Positions 34,080-42,465 are shown, counted from the stretch's first letter. The stretch: 64,000 nt of DNA from Bulleidia extructa W1219 (GCF_000177375.1 NZ_ADFR01000002.1:186001-250000), one strand, 5' to 3'. Notes: generated by a model not told the origin, from the letters alone. Made by a program: numbers and translations.

Positions 34080-34142
34080 ACGAAAAATTAGGTCGCGCGC
34101 ACGCGTTGTGTATTCCTTAAATACTTCCTTAAATACTTCTTT
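34080..34142. other. GC-rich motif and short tandem repeats, candidate plasmid replication site
   Basis: TCGCGCGCACGCG at about 34093-34105 stands out in very AT-rich DNA and is followed by two tandem TTCCTTAAATAC units. It is adjacent to the replication gene. Iteron or origin function is a guess. Confidence 0.3.
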
Positions 34143-34189
34143 TTATTCATCAGTATTCCACCACTTTAAAACTGTTGGCTTTGATAATC
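34131..34189. repeat. 59-bp direct repeat, copy 2 (end of the replication gene)
   Basis: Identical to 33064-33122. This copy is continuous with the replication gene, encoding its last residues LSKPTVLKWWNTDE. Confidence 0.9.
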
Positions 34190-35117
34190 CTGTTTCTCTA
34201 ACACAATCTATTTTTCTACCATTCGGATTATCTAATTGCCACTGATTTACTACAACTTTTTTTGAATTTCTTCCAGCCCATGAATTATTTGGATAATCAA
34301 TTGCCTGTACTGCGCGAGCTCTCTCTAAATGAATACTCCGCTTTCTATAATTTCTTTTATTTTTTTGAATTGGGATATCCGTTCTTTGAATGATAGTATT
34401 GATCGGATACGTAATATAACTATCGTTATAGGCCTCTAATGCATGTAATACATCATCTTCTGTAAATTTATCACCCTTTGTATTCATAAAAGGTATTAGT
34501 CCATATGCATCTTTTTCTAATTCTTCAAAAGGAATAGCACATTTCTTTGCATATGTTGCCAAGGTCATGATGCACCAATATCTATGACCTTGTTGCACTC
34601 CAGCTTTTAATTTCCTGATCCACCAATAATATAAATCTTTCTTACATACCCATGTACCCTTTGGTTTCTTCTCTACAATTCGCTTTTGATACCATTCTGG
34701 GTACTTTTCTTTTGCATCTTTTAAGAGCAGATTAGATTTATAACTAAATTTGACAGCTCTATACTCTTCTGGAACATATTGATTCAGGTATTCTACCGTG
34801 ACTTTTTCACCTACTTTGAACGCTCTTGTACGCTCTCCATTCTTTGTAATGCTTCCAACCATCCTAAATCCTTGAAAAAGACTCTCATATTGAACATTAT
34901 CATGCAAACTTGAAGCTCCCTGTGTCCATGCTTGCCATGTAATTCTTCTTCTTAAACGCTCTAATTCCTTTACAGTGCTTCTAAAAAGCGGTATTGGTCT
35001 TTCAAATACAAAATATAAATGTAATCCTGTTCCGCTACCAACAATATAGGTAGGTCTAGGAAGTCCCCATACGAAAGATAACATCTCATGCCCTTTATCT
35101 ATCTGTGTCATCAAGAA
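34143..35117 (-). pseudogene. N-terminally truncated plasmid replication protein / primase
   Basis: Open frame of 325 codons that runs without a natural start into the CRISPR repeat at 35118; ATGs at 35111 and 35114 are internal. PTYIVGSGTGLHLYFVFERP near the truncated end matches the sGxGxH motif of archaeo-eukaryotic-type (PrimPol) primases found on plasmids; the preceding catalytic DxD motif would lie in the missing part. A middle helical region (residues 150-230) follows, and a C-terminal helix-turn-helix (VRETGLSKPTVLKWW). The gene was probably a plasmid Rep/primase. It is likely inactive. Confidence 0.75.
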
Positions 35118-35145
35118 GGATCACCCCCGCTCACGCGGGAACTAC
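35118..35145 (-). CRISPR. Displaced fourth CRISPR repeat
   Basis: 28 bp identical to the repeats at 31937 and 31998, same orientation. It lies 3.09 kb away, directly against the truncated primase gene, and no spacer or repeat follows to the right. It is probably the leader-proximal side of the interrupted array. Confidence 0.9.
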
Positions 35146-35154
35146 TTAATCTGT

Positions 35155-35201
35155 ATATAAAAATAACATCCATCGCAATACATAGTATTTCTATGGATGT
35201 T
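35155..35201 (-). terminator. Terminator of the DUF5011-like protein gene
   Basis: AACATCCAT / ATGGATGTT stem (35165-35201) followed by ATTTTTAT on the minus strand. It separates the 35243-36292 gene from the CRISPR repeat. Confidence 0.75.
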
Positions 35202-35242
35202 TTAAAATAAGTTCTCAATTTAAAATTTTAAAGCCTTCAAAA

Positions 35243-36292
35243 CTAGTACCCTGTATATGAATAAGTACCCCATTTTTTCAACAATTGATGAATAGAACCA
35301 CCAAAACGACGATTTACCTGTTGTATCACAAAGGCTTTATGAGAGGCAGGCGTATCCGATCCTGCATAGCCGGCTCCCGTTTGTCCAAAACCAGCCCCTT
35401 CAATCCGATGAATCACATAGACGGCTTCCGGAGTCGATAAACTATCAATTAATTTATCTAAACCGGTGATTTGATGGTAAGTGGAGCCCCTAGAATGTCC
35501 CGGAATTCTCAACAACATATTGATTGCTAATTGTGCATTTGGAGAAGCTCTCTCAACCAATAAACCACGGCTGTCAAATTGAAGACTGCCAATTTCTGCT
35601 TTGCTTAAAGAAGACACATCCACCGTTTGAAAAGGATTTTTCGACTTCTTAGCTTGTTCTTGTTTCGCTTTCACTTCCGCCGGTGTGACAACTTTTACCG
35701 TCATACTGGTATCTGATTGAATTCCGCTGATATCCACCGCTCTATAATTGATCGAATATGTCCCATCCTTCTTCATGTTCACATTACCTTGCGTTGTCAA
35801 TAAAGGCAAAATGTTTGTTTCATCATAAATCGAAGAAACATGTGTGGAAGGATTAAAATCATCTCCATTATTCACAATGACTGTATCACTCTTTAATTTG
35901 ATAACAGGTTTATTTGAATTTTTTACATTGACCAAAATCTTTTTCGTAAAAGAATAACCAATATTCTTATCAGAATCCTTTTCTTCCGTATTAAAAAGAC
36001 GTGCTTTTACTGTCACTTGTTGAAAACCCACTTTACCAGGAATAAAATCCTGTACTTCCAATAAACTCTTTTCAATCGAAATCTTATCCAAACGAATAGA
36101 AGAGTTTGTTTTAGAAACAGCTTGAATCACATCTTTTTTGATTGTCTCAAAAGGCTCTGAATCATTTAAAGAAATCTCAAAAATAGGAGTGTTATCCGAT
36201 TCTATTGCTTTAGTTGGCATAAAAACAGGTGTCAAACAAAGAAGAACCATCCCTATACCCACTAAGATTTTGATAATTTTTTTCTTCAACAT
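35243..36292 (-). CDS. Secreted protein with Ig-like (DUF5011-type) domain
   Basis: 349 residues. Signal peptide 1-29 (ending MPTKAIE). A bacterial Ig-like/DUF5011 domain spans about 115-200 (KPVIKLKSDTVIVNNGDDFN and DGTYSINYRAVDISG). After a KAKQEQAKKSKNPF linker, the C-terminal 120 residues form an unknown alpha domain (NAQLAINMLLRIPGHSRGS, EAVYVIHRIEGAGFGQTGAGYAGSD). There is no LPXTG anchor, so it should be free or wall-associated. First chromosomal gene to the right of the CRISPR/plasmid region. Confidence 0.8.
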   Translation of the reverse strand: MLKKKIIKILVGIGMVLLCLTPVFMPTKAIESDNTPIFEISLNDSEPFETIKKDVIQAVSKTNSSIRLDKISIEKSLLEVQDFIPGKVGFQQVTVKARLFNTEEKDSDKNIGYSFTKKILVNVKNSNKPVIKLKSDTVIVNNGDDFNPSTHVSSIYDETNILPLLTTQGNVNMKKDGTYSINYRAVDISGIQSDTSMTVKVVTPAEVKAKQEQAKKSKNPFQTVDVSSLSKAEIGSLQFDSRGLLVERASPNAQLAINMLLRIPGHSRGSTYHQITGLDKLIDSLSTPEAVYVIHRIEGAGFGQTGAGYAGSDTPASHKAFVIQQVNRRFGGSIHQLLKKWGTYSYTGY

Positions 36293-36530
36293 GTTCTTAT
36301 TATACCGTATAACGATTTAACACTTCAAATAAACGCCATCTCCATTATTTTTGAAAAATAACGAATTTTTTCATTAAAATTCATTTCGCGGGGATGATAG
36401 AATTTGTTATTTAACTCAAATAGGTAATTCTTTCTCTAAACAATTTCTATTGTTCCCTAACCATAGAAAATATTTTAAACAGATAGGATTCACCCATCAT
36501 TTTTCTATCCCGCATTCCTTGGAAATAGGG

Positions 36531-36536
36531 TAGAAT
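36531..36536 (+). promoter_or_regulatory. -10 box six bases before the lipoprotein start codon
   Basis: TAGAAT, then AGACGT, then ATG at 36543. AGGG upstream is too far to serve as a ribosome-binding site and lies before the predicted transcription start. Confidence 0.5.
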
Positions 36537-36542
36537 AGACGT

Positions 36543-37655
36543 ATGAAAAAAATATTAACTTGTCTATTATGCCTAACATTGGTGGCATGCGGATCTAAAA
36601 AAGAGCCGATGAAGATACAATCTTTTCCGGAAGAAAAGAAAACGGATAACTACACCCTAGCTGTTCATTCTCGATACGATTTAAAATTTTCAGATAAAAC
36701 ATTAGACACTTATACACAGGATGCTTTACTTCAAAGAGATGGAAATCAAGCGACCTTTTCACAAAATATCCATGCGAATGGACAAACTTCAAAGCTTAAG
36801 GGAAATTATTATAACGGACGATTACATAATACTTTCAATGGCGTTTCCTATTATGAAGAAATGACAATAAATAAGTTAATTAAAACAATGCTTGTCCCGG
36901 TAGAACCAAGCCGAACAATCAAATCAGAGCAATTGGAACGATATCAAGAAAAAGATGGAGTTCATACTTTTTCCTATAAACCAGATGTAGCGAAAGAAGT
37001 TTTTTTAAAGCATTTTGACAGCTATGGCTTAAATAAAGTGGATGAATTAAAAGTGAAGAAAAATGAAATTGTCGATGTCTTTCAAAAAGATCGTTTTGTC
37101 TCAGAAACGGTGAAATTCACATTGGAAGTTAAAAAAAATCATCAAACAGTTGAAATTGAATACCAATCCAAAGCAGAAAGAAGTCAAGTCGGTCATACAA
37201 AAATAAACATTTCTGAAGAACAAAAGAATCTAGAGAAGAAATACATTCATTTTAAGAAAATTGATACTTCAAAAATCAAAACTGAATCTAAAAATGATGA
37301 TGCCCCAGAAAGCAATGCTATGGCTACATTGAAAAAAAGATTAATCAGCCGCTTAAACTATAAAAAAGTATCCGACGATCATTTCAAATCAACCTTTAAT
37401 ACGAGGGAAGAATATAGTTTTATGTTTGATCAGTATACTTTCCAATATAGAAATTATTCTTTGGTATATGGTTATAACTGGAAGAGCGATGTTGCCAGTA
37501 CGGGAAGTTGTACGTATCATTTCAAAAATGGTTCTAAATCCAGTTCTTGCTCACAAAATCATATAGAAACATTTGAAAAAGTAAAAAATTACTTCAAATT
37601 AGAACTTTATTATTGCGGATTAAGTAGCAGTGATTTCATAGATGAGAAAAAATAG
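36543..37655 (+). CDS. Putative lipoprotein of unknown function
   Basis: 370 residues. Short signal peptide with lipobox TLVA-C at residue 16. The mature part has a beta-rich N-terminal half (YTLAVHSRYDLKFSDKTLD) and a C-terminal domain with three Cys (TGSCTYHFKNGSKSSSCS, YYCGL). No recognised family. It lies 26 bp upstream of the sigma-like/SH3 membrane protein gene and is probably co-transcribed with it, so the two may work together at the membrane. Confidence 0.8.
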   Translation: MKKILTCLLCLTLVACGSKKEPMKIQSFPEEKKTDNYTLAVHSRYDLKFSDKTLDTYTQDALLQRDGNQATFSQNIHANGQTSKLKGNYYNGRLHNTFNGVSYYEEMTINKLIKTMLVPVEPSRTIKSEQLERYQEKDGVHTFSYKPDVAKEVFLKHFDSYGLNKVDELKVKKNEIVDVFQKDRFVSETVKFTLEVKKNHQTVEIEYQSKAERSQVGHTKINISEEQKNLEKKYIHFKKIDTSKIKTESKNDDAPESNAMATLKKRLISRLNYKKVSDDHFKSTFNTREEYSFMFDQYTFQYRNYSLVYGYNWKSDVASTGSCTYHFKNGSKSSSCSQNHIETFEKVKNYFKLELYYCGLSSSDFIDEKK

Positions 37656-37681
37656 ATTATAATGTATGGGTAGAGGTAAGT

Positions 37682-38758
37682 ATGGATAAAAGGATATTAA
37701 ACGTTGTTCTTCAAGAAGCGAAAAATGGAAATGCTGAGAGTTTAAATAAACTGGTGAAAAGCTACCAACAAGAAATTTACCGTAATTCAAAGTTGTATAC
37801 GGGAAATAAAGAATTAGCGAAATCAATCACTAAGAACACGATCACCAAGGTCTTCACACATTTGGATGTGGCACTGGAACATGTGGATCATTTTGATGCT
37901 TGGTTATCAGAAGAAACCATGGATAAAGCACTGGAAAGCTTATTGCCGCTAAATCCATTTGAAGTGGGTGAATTAAGGAACATCGGTCTATTGGATGATG
38001 AAAATGTTTGGGCTAAGGTATTTGCGTATAGTGATGGTTTAAGTGAGGGAGAACGAACGGTTTTAAATCTCTCAGCCTTTAAAAAGATGGATATTGGAAG
38101 CATTGCTTCTAAAATTCGTTTATCTCAAGAAGATGTTCAATCTTTATTGGATCGGGCAAAAGACCATTTATCTAAAGAAGGATATTCCTTTGAAGAATAT
38201 GCTCAGTTATTAGTCTCATTTGAAATGGTGGTGCCTAAGCAAATGGTAGACACTCCGATAATCAAAGAAAAAGTATCTGCTCCATTAGAAGACATGCAAA
38301 AAGAAGCGGTGGAAGAAATTAAGGAGAAACCAAAGAAGAACGGCTTTAAGACAACTATGATTTATATCTTAGTTGGTATCATTATTTTAGCTGCGGAATG
38401 GCTAGCCTTGGATTATTTCCTTGGTAACAAGAATAAAGATCAAAAAGTGACGACTCCAAAAACTCAAGAAACAGCTAAACAACAAGAGTCTTCAAAACAA
38501 TCAGAAAAAAATAATACAGAAACTCCAAGTACCCCTAAAGAAACGGTACTAGGAAAAGTTAGCATCATAAAGAGTGGTCTTCATATTCGGAATCAACCCA
38601 CAACGAAAGGGAAAGATTTAGGAACACTCAATAACGGTGATCGTTTTGATGTCTTGGAAATGAAAGAAGCCGATAATTATACCTGGTATCGTATTGGTGA
38701 AAATAAGTGGATTGCCAATCCTTCCGGTTATGTTCACTTCGACAAAACAAATGAATGA
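37682..38758 (+). CDS. Membrane protein with sigma-factor-like N-terminus and extracellular SH3b domain
   Basis: 358 residues. Residues 1-60 (QEAKNGNAESLNKLVKSYQQ, then EIYRNSKLYTGNKELAKSI) resemble sigma-70 region 2, and 118-168 (LSEGERTVLNLSAFKKMDIG, then SIASKIRLSQEDVQSLLDRA) resemble region 4 of ECF sigma factors. One transmembrane helix follows (residues 225-247), then a Lys/Gln/Thr-rich linker and a C-terminal bacterial SH3 domain (SGLHIRNQPTTKGKDLGTLN). The sigma-like part should be cytosolic and the SH3 outside, giving a possible wall-to-transcription sensor. GAGG ribosome-binding site. Whether the sigma part binds DNA or polymerase is unknown. Confidence 0.78.
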   Translation: MDKRILNVVLQEAKNGNAESLNKLVKSYQQEIYRNSKLYTGNKELAKSITKNTITKVFTHLDVALEHVDHFDAWLSEETMDKALESLLPLNPFEVGELRNIGLLDDENVWAKVFAYSDGLSEGERTVLNLSAFKKMDIGSIASKIRLSQEDVQSLLDRAKDHLSKEGYSFEEYAQLLVSFEMVVPKQMVDTPIIKEKVSAPLEDMQKEAVEEIKEKPKKNGFKTTMIYILVGIIILAAEWLALDYFLGNKNKDQKVTTPKTQETAKQQESSKQSEKNNTETPSTPKETVLGKVSIIKSGLHIRNQPTTKGKDLGTLNNGDRFDVLEMKEADNYTWYRIGENKWIANPSGYVHFDKTNE

Positions 38759-38771
38759 TTCAAATTGAAAA

Positions 38772-38801
38772 ATTCTAGCTAATAATAGCTAGAATTTTTT
38801 G
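38772..38801 (+). terminator. Terminator after the sigma-like/SH3 gene
   Basis: Perfect 10-bp stem ATTCTAGCTA-ATAA-TAGCTAGAAT followed by TTTTT. Confidence 0.92.
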
Positions 38802-38899
38802 TATAGGATTCATATTTTTTAGAACTTGGGTTGTATGGTTTCAGTACAATATCAGTGAATGGTTTTCAATAAATTGAGTTGTATTTTAACATATTTCTA

Positions 38900-38929
38900 T
38901 TGTGAAAATGAAATGTGAAACAGTAAAAT
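38900..38929 (+). promoter_or_regulatory. Promoter abutting the O-methyltransferase start codon
   Basis: -35 TTGTGA at 38900-38905, -10 TAAAAT at 38924-38929 (18-bp spacer), then AAAGAT and ATG at 38936. No Shine-Dalgarno sequence, so probably leaderless. Confidence 0.55.
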
Positions 38930-38935
38930 AAAGAT

Positions 38936-39511
38936 ATGGATTTAAAAGAAAAAGCAAGACAAGATCATATTCCAATCATTCAAGATGATGGGCTTGCGTT
39001 TTTATTGTCTTTTCTAGCAGAACATTTAGAGATTCAATCAATCTTAGAAATAGGAACGGCTATCGGTTATTCAGCCATTCAGATGGCCAATGTTCGTTTT
39101 GACATGTGTGTTGATACCTTAGAAATTGATCCGAAACGATATAAACAGGCTTTAGAAAATATTCAAAATGCCCAATTAGAAGACCGAATTCATGTTTATT
39201 TAGAAGATGCCGCTAATTTTAAAAGTCACCAAGACTACGATTTTATCTTTGTAGATGCAGCGAAAGCTCAATACGCTCGTTATGTGGAACATTTCATAAG
39301 AAATAGCCATATTGGAACGTATTTTATGTTTGATAATTTAGAATTTCATGGTTTGGTGGAAGATGATTCCAAGACGAAAAATCGAGGCACAAAGCAACTG
39401 GTTCATAAGATTCAAAAATTCCAAGAAAGATTAAAAAAAGACAGCCGCTTCCACACTGACTTCTATTTAGAAATCGGAGATGGATTAGCTGTCTCCAAAA
39501 GAATTCGTTAG
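38936..39511 (+). CDS. O-methyltransferase, TrmR-like (tRNA 5-hydroxyuridine methyltransferase candidate)
   Basis: 191 residues. Class I SAM-dependent methyltransferase of the COMT/YrrM group: SAM motif ILEIGTAIGYSAIQMA near residue 40, VDTLEIDPKRYKQA near 60, metal/SAM site FIFVDAAKAQYARYV near 101 and MFDNLEFHG near 129. The B. subtilis homologue of this size is TrmR; orthology here is inferred. The 3' end overlaps the convergent TPM-domain gene by 4 bp. Confidence 0.88.
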   Translation: MDLKEKARQDHIPIIQDDGLAFLLSFLAEHLEIQSILEIGTAIGYSAIQMANVRFDMCVDTLEIDPKRYKQALENIQNAQLEDRIHVYLEDAANFKSHQDYDFIFVDAAKAQYARYVEHFIRNSHIGTYFMFDNLEFHGLVEDDSKTKNRGTKQLVHKIQKFQERLKKDSRFHTDFYLEIGDGLAVSKRIR

Positions 39512-40257
39512 AAATGACCGGATGTATGACCAAAGCTACCACTACTGGAACTATGGAATCCACCTCCGTCATCAGAAGAATCATTTTTTGGTTTATGAAT
39601 CACCGTGGTGGTTGTGTAGAGATAAATATCACTTTGTTTCGATAATTGTAGACCTCTTTGAATATAATCCATTGCTTCCAGTTGAATATCGGCACTATGA
39701 TGGCGTCTTTTTAAAGCAAAAACGTACAAAGCAGCTATCAATAAAGGAACAATGCCGGAAATAGCACAACGGATATAGAAAGGAACCATCACAGTATTGA
39801 CACATTCTTTCATAAAACATCTAAAGCCTTCATAATAGTTGTTTTGACGTAAGTAGTTATTCACTACTTTAGAAGCGATTTTTTCCCGTTTTTTAGCATG
39901 ATAGATGGCTTTCGATTTTTTACCATGAGCTACGATATCAAAACCACGATCTCTCATGGTCAATAACAGCATAATTCCTTCACGCTCCTGACCAGAACCT
40001 AGGTTTTGACTGGTGTATATCTTTTCAGAGAAGGCTTCAATGGTGGAATATCCTTTCATATCTTGATAAACACGAATATAAACACTGATTTTTTGATTCT
40101 TTTCAATTTTTTTGGCGTATTGTTCTAAGTTTTCCTTTTGTTCTTGACTAAGGATCCCATGTTCATCAATCACATGATCACTTGAATCGGCACGAACAGG
40201 AAAGAAACAGAAGGACAATAGTAATGCAAAAAGTAGGAATGTTATTTTTTTACGCAT
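39508..40257 (-). CDS. TPM-domain membrane protein (YgcG/YdjH-like)
   Basis: 249 residues. Signal peptide (1-23), an extracellular TPM domain (about 27-150; HVIDEHGILSQEQKENLEQY and LGSGQEREGIMLLLTMRDRG), one transmembrane helix (about 163-183) and a cytosolic tail ending in a Ser/Gly/His-rich stretch (GGGFHSSSSGSFGHTSGHF). It lies 3 bp after the zinc-ribbon gene. Together with 40261-41358 and 41358-42419 it mirrors the B. subtilis ydjGHI set. Confidence 0.85.
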   Translation of the reverse strand: MRKKITFLLFALLLSFCFFPVRADSSDHVIDEHGILSQEQKENLEQYAKKIEKNQKISVYIRVYQDMKGYSTIEAFSEKIYTSQNLGSGQEREGIMLLLTMRDRGFDIVAHGKKSKAIYHAKKREKIASKVVNNYLRQNNYYEGFRCFMKECVNTVMVPFYIRCAISGIVPLLIAALYVFALKRRHHSADIQLEAMDYIQRGLQLSKQSDIYLYTTTTVIHKPKNDSSDDGGGFHSSSSGSFGHTSGHF

Positions 40258-40260
40258 ACA

Positions 40261-41358
40261 TTACCCCCATAGCACAAACAATAAGACATATAGAATCACA
40301 AAAAGAAGAAGAGCTGCTACTACAAAATAGCGAAGTGCCTTTCTTTTGTCTATCGGCAAATCATCGGAAACCATTTTGCCACTTTGACCATTCATCGCAA
40401 AGCGATAATTCTTACCTCGATATTGCGTTGTCAATAACCAGACAGGCAAAAACACATAATGAACATTGCCTGGATAAATCTCGTATTTTTCATGAATTGG
40501 ATAGCTGACATCATACTCACAGAATTCTTGTTTCAAAAGTTCAGCAGTGGTATTTTGGATACGTTGATCAACGCGAGTGGCATCTTCATCGGAATTCACA
40601 TCATAACGATCAGCGAAGTAACCGGCTAAATAGCTCATCTGGAAATTAGTTAACTCTTTATAATCAAACGGTTCAATCGCATCCATGAGTTCATCCGGCA
40701 TTTTGGTAGAAGCATCTGCCGGAACACGCTCAAACGAAACACTTCCTTCACGAGTCACAATAAAGTGCTGCGTATATTGATAAATATCATCACCGATTGT
40801 TTGTGAAGTAGTGATGGTTGCTTTGCGTTGAGAATAACCTTCAACTGTTCCATCATAGAGCCAGAAAGGCACATAAATCCCCTTGATCTCTTGAATGTGA
40901 TTTTCTGATGTGAAATGATCCGGTAACAGTGGCTTATTTTGATAGAATTTCTTTAATGTATCAATGGCTTTTTGTCTAACCATTTTAAAAGGAATGATTT
41001 GATCAGGTCGTAAGCCACCATCAATCTGTGATTCAATCACCATTGGATTACCACAATAAGGGCAGCTGGAAGCAACCATGGTTTTATCAGCCATGATTTG
41101 TGCTCCACAACTTTGACAAGAATAAGAAGCTAATTGATTTTCCTCTTCTTGTGACCAAGATTCTAAATCACTATTTCTCTGAGCGAACGAACCACTTGTT
41201 TCTTGTTTTTGTTCTGAGTTTTCTAAGCGATAATCCACCTCTTCAGGAGAAAAAACTGATCCGCAAGAACCACAAACGAGCTTCTGAAGATCGGCATCAA
41301 ACCGCAAAGGAGAACCACATTTAAAACATTGAATATTTGTTGAGGATGTATGATTCAT
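40261..41358 (-). CDS. Zinc-ribbon membrane protein (YdjG-like)
   Basis: 365 residues. Two zinc ribbons: CFKCGSPLRFDADLQKLVCGSCG (residues 11-33 approximately) and CQSCGAQIMADKTMVASSCPYCGNP. A beta-rich central domain follows (PFKMVRQKAIDTLKKFYQNK and IKGIYVPFWLYDGTVEGY), with one C-terminal transmembrane helix (VVAALLLFVILYVLLFVLWG). The ATG at 41358 overlaps the stop of the SPFH gene (TAATG), implying translational coupling; an in-frame ATG at 41382 lies inside that gene. Confidence 0.88.
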   Translation of the reverse strand: MNHTSSTNIQCFKCGSPLRFDADLQKLVCGSCGSVFSPEEVDYRLENSEQKQETSGSFAQRNSDLESWSQEEENQLASYSCQSCGAQIMADKTMVASSCPYCGNPMVIESQIDGGLRPDQIIPFKMVRQKAIDTLKKFYQNKPLLPDHFTSENHIQEIKGIYVPFWLYDGTVEGYSQRKATITTSQTIGDDIYQYTQHFIVTREGSVSFERVPADASTKMPDELMDAIEPFDYKELTNFQMSYLAGYFADRYDVNSDEDATRVDQRIQNTTAELLKQEFCEYDVSYPIHEKYEIYPGNVHYVFLPVWLLTTQYRGKNYRFAMNGQSGKMVSDDLPIDKRKALRYFVVAALLLFVILYVLLFVLWG

Positions 41359-42419
41359 TATTCCGGCTTCTTTGTACCACAATTACTGCAGAATTTTCCT
41401 TCATTTGTGATTTGACAGTTTGGGCAAAGCCATGAACTGCTTTGTTTATATAGCTCGTTTACATTAATTCCGCCAGATTGTTGAGCCGCATTTAACCCCA
41501 TGAAACCCATCATAGCCCCATTTGGATTTTTAGCAGCATCTTGCATGGCTTGTGCTTGTGCCGAAGCGAGATTGGCAGCCGCCAAATTTGGATCACGGAA
41601 AGCCGCTGCTTTTTGAAGACTCTTGAGAATGGCTTCATCTTCTTCATCTGCTACGATAGAGTTCACTCCAAAAGACACAATTTGAATACCACGTAAATCT
41701 TTCCATTTTGAACTCAATTGTTCATTTAAGCTTTGAGCCAACTCTTCCGTATGACCGGGAATTTGACTATAACGAATTCCTTGTCCAGAAAGCTTAGCCA
41801 AAGCAGGTTGTAAAGCAGTTAATAATTCAGCTCGCAATTGCTCGTTTAACGTTTCTAGACGATAGTCAGGATCTACATTGCCACTAACATTCTTATAAAA
41901 GAGAACCGGATTGACCACATGGATACTGTAAGTTCCAAAAGCTTTCAAAGAAATGTCCATATCAATACCGGCTTTTTCTTCCACCACACGGAATGGAATT
42001 GGATTCGGAGTGCCATATTTCAAACCCGTTATTTCTTTTGTATTAATGAAATAAACCCGCTGATCCTGCCCTGTTTGACCGCCATAACTAAAACGACTAC
42101 TGATTTCACTAAAGACCGATGACAACGCTGACTTAAATCCACCTAAAAAAATACTTGGTTCAGCATTTTTATCATAGATATATTCACCCGGCTCAGCAAC
42201 TAAATCTATGATCTTACCATTTTCAACCACCAATAAACATTGCCCATCCGAAACCAAAACCTTCGATTGATCACTTAAGACGTTTCCATTGCTTGAATTT
42301 CGATTCAAACCTTTCGTGACCAAGGTGTCGTTGTCTAAAGCATCACAGTAAATATAATCCTTCCAGACATCTTTTAAAGTAGAACGTACTGCTTCAATAC
42401 CAACTGAAATAAAGCCCAT
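41358..42419 (-). CDS. SPFH-domain protein with C-terminal zinc ribbon (YdjI-like)
   Basis: 353 residues. The SPFH/band-7-like core covers about 30-270 (VENGKIIDLVAEPGEYIYDK, and IPFRVVEEKAGIDMDISLKA). A low-complexity Ala/Gln/Asn helix follows, then a C-terminal zinc ribbon CPNCQITNEGKFCSNCG. B. subtilis YdjI, the closest named relative I know of, works with YdjG/YdjH at the membrane to recruit a PspA-type protein. First gene of this three-gene operon; AGGAGG ribosome-binding site. Confidence 0.88.
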   Translation of the reverse strand: MGFISVGIEAVRSTLKDVWKDYIYCDALDNDTLVTKGLNRNSSNGNVLSDQSKVLVSDGQCLLVVENGKIIDLVAEPGEYIYDKNAEPSIFLGGFKSALSSVFSEISSRFSYGGQTGQDQRVYFINTKEITGLKYGTPNPIPFRVVEEKAGIDMDISLKAFGTYSIHVVNPVLFYKNVSGNVDPDYRLETLNEQLRAELLTALQPALAKLSGQGIRYSQIPGHTEELAQSLNEQLSSKWKDLRGIQIVSFGVNSIVADEEDEAILKSLQKAAAFRDPNLAAANLASAQAQAMQDAAKNPNGAMMGFMGLNAAQQSGGINVNELYKQSSSWLCPNCQITNEGKFCSNCGTKKPE

Positions 42420-42465
42420 AATTAAGCCTCCTTTAGAATTACTTTCATTATACTAAAAATGATTT

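Larger units (their letters stand above)
32026..35117. mobile_element. Plasmid-derived segment captured between two CRISPR repeats
   Basis: 3.09 kb lying exactly between intact CRISPR repeats (ending 32025 and starting 35118). It carries a relaxase gene truncated at the left repeat, a RelBE-like toxin-antitoxin pair, a 28-residue peptide, a secreted protein and a replication/primase gene truncated at the right repeat. Both truncated genes remain in frame up to the repeat border. The 33 bp next to each repeat has spacer length. Confidence 0.8.

Noticed and set aside
35146-35242. CRISPR leader to the right of the displaced repeat
   Set aside because: The region is short and mostly occupied by the terminator of the neighbouring secreted-protein gene; no leader-like conserved feature can be supported.
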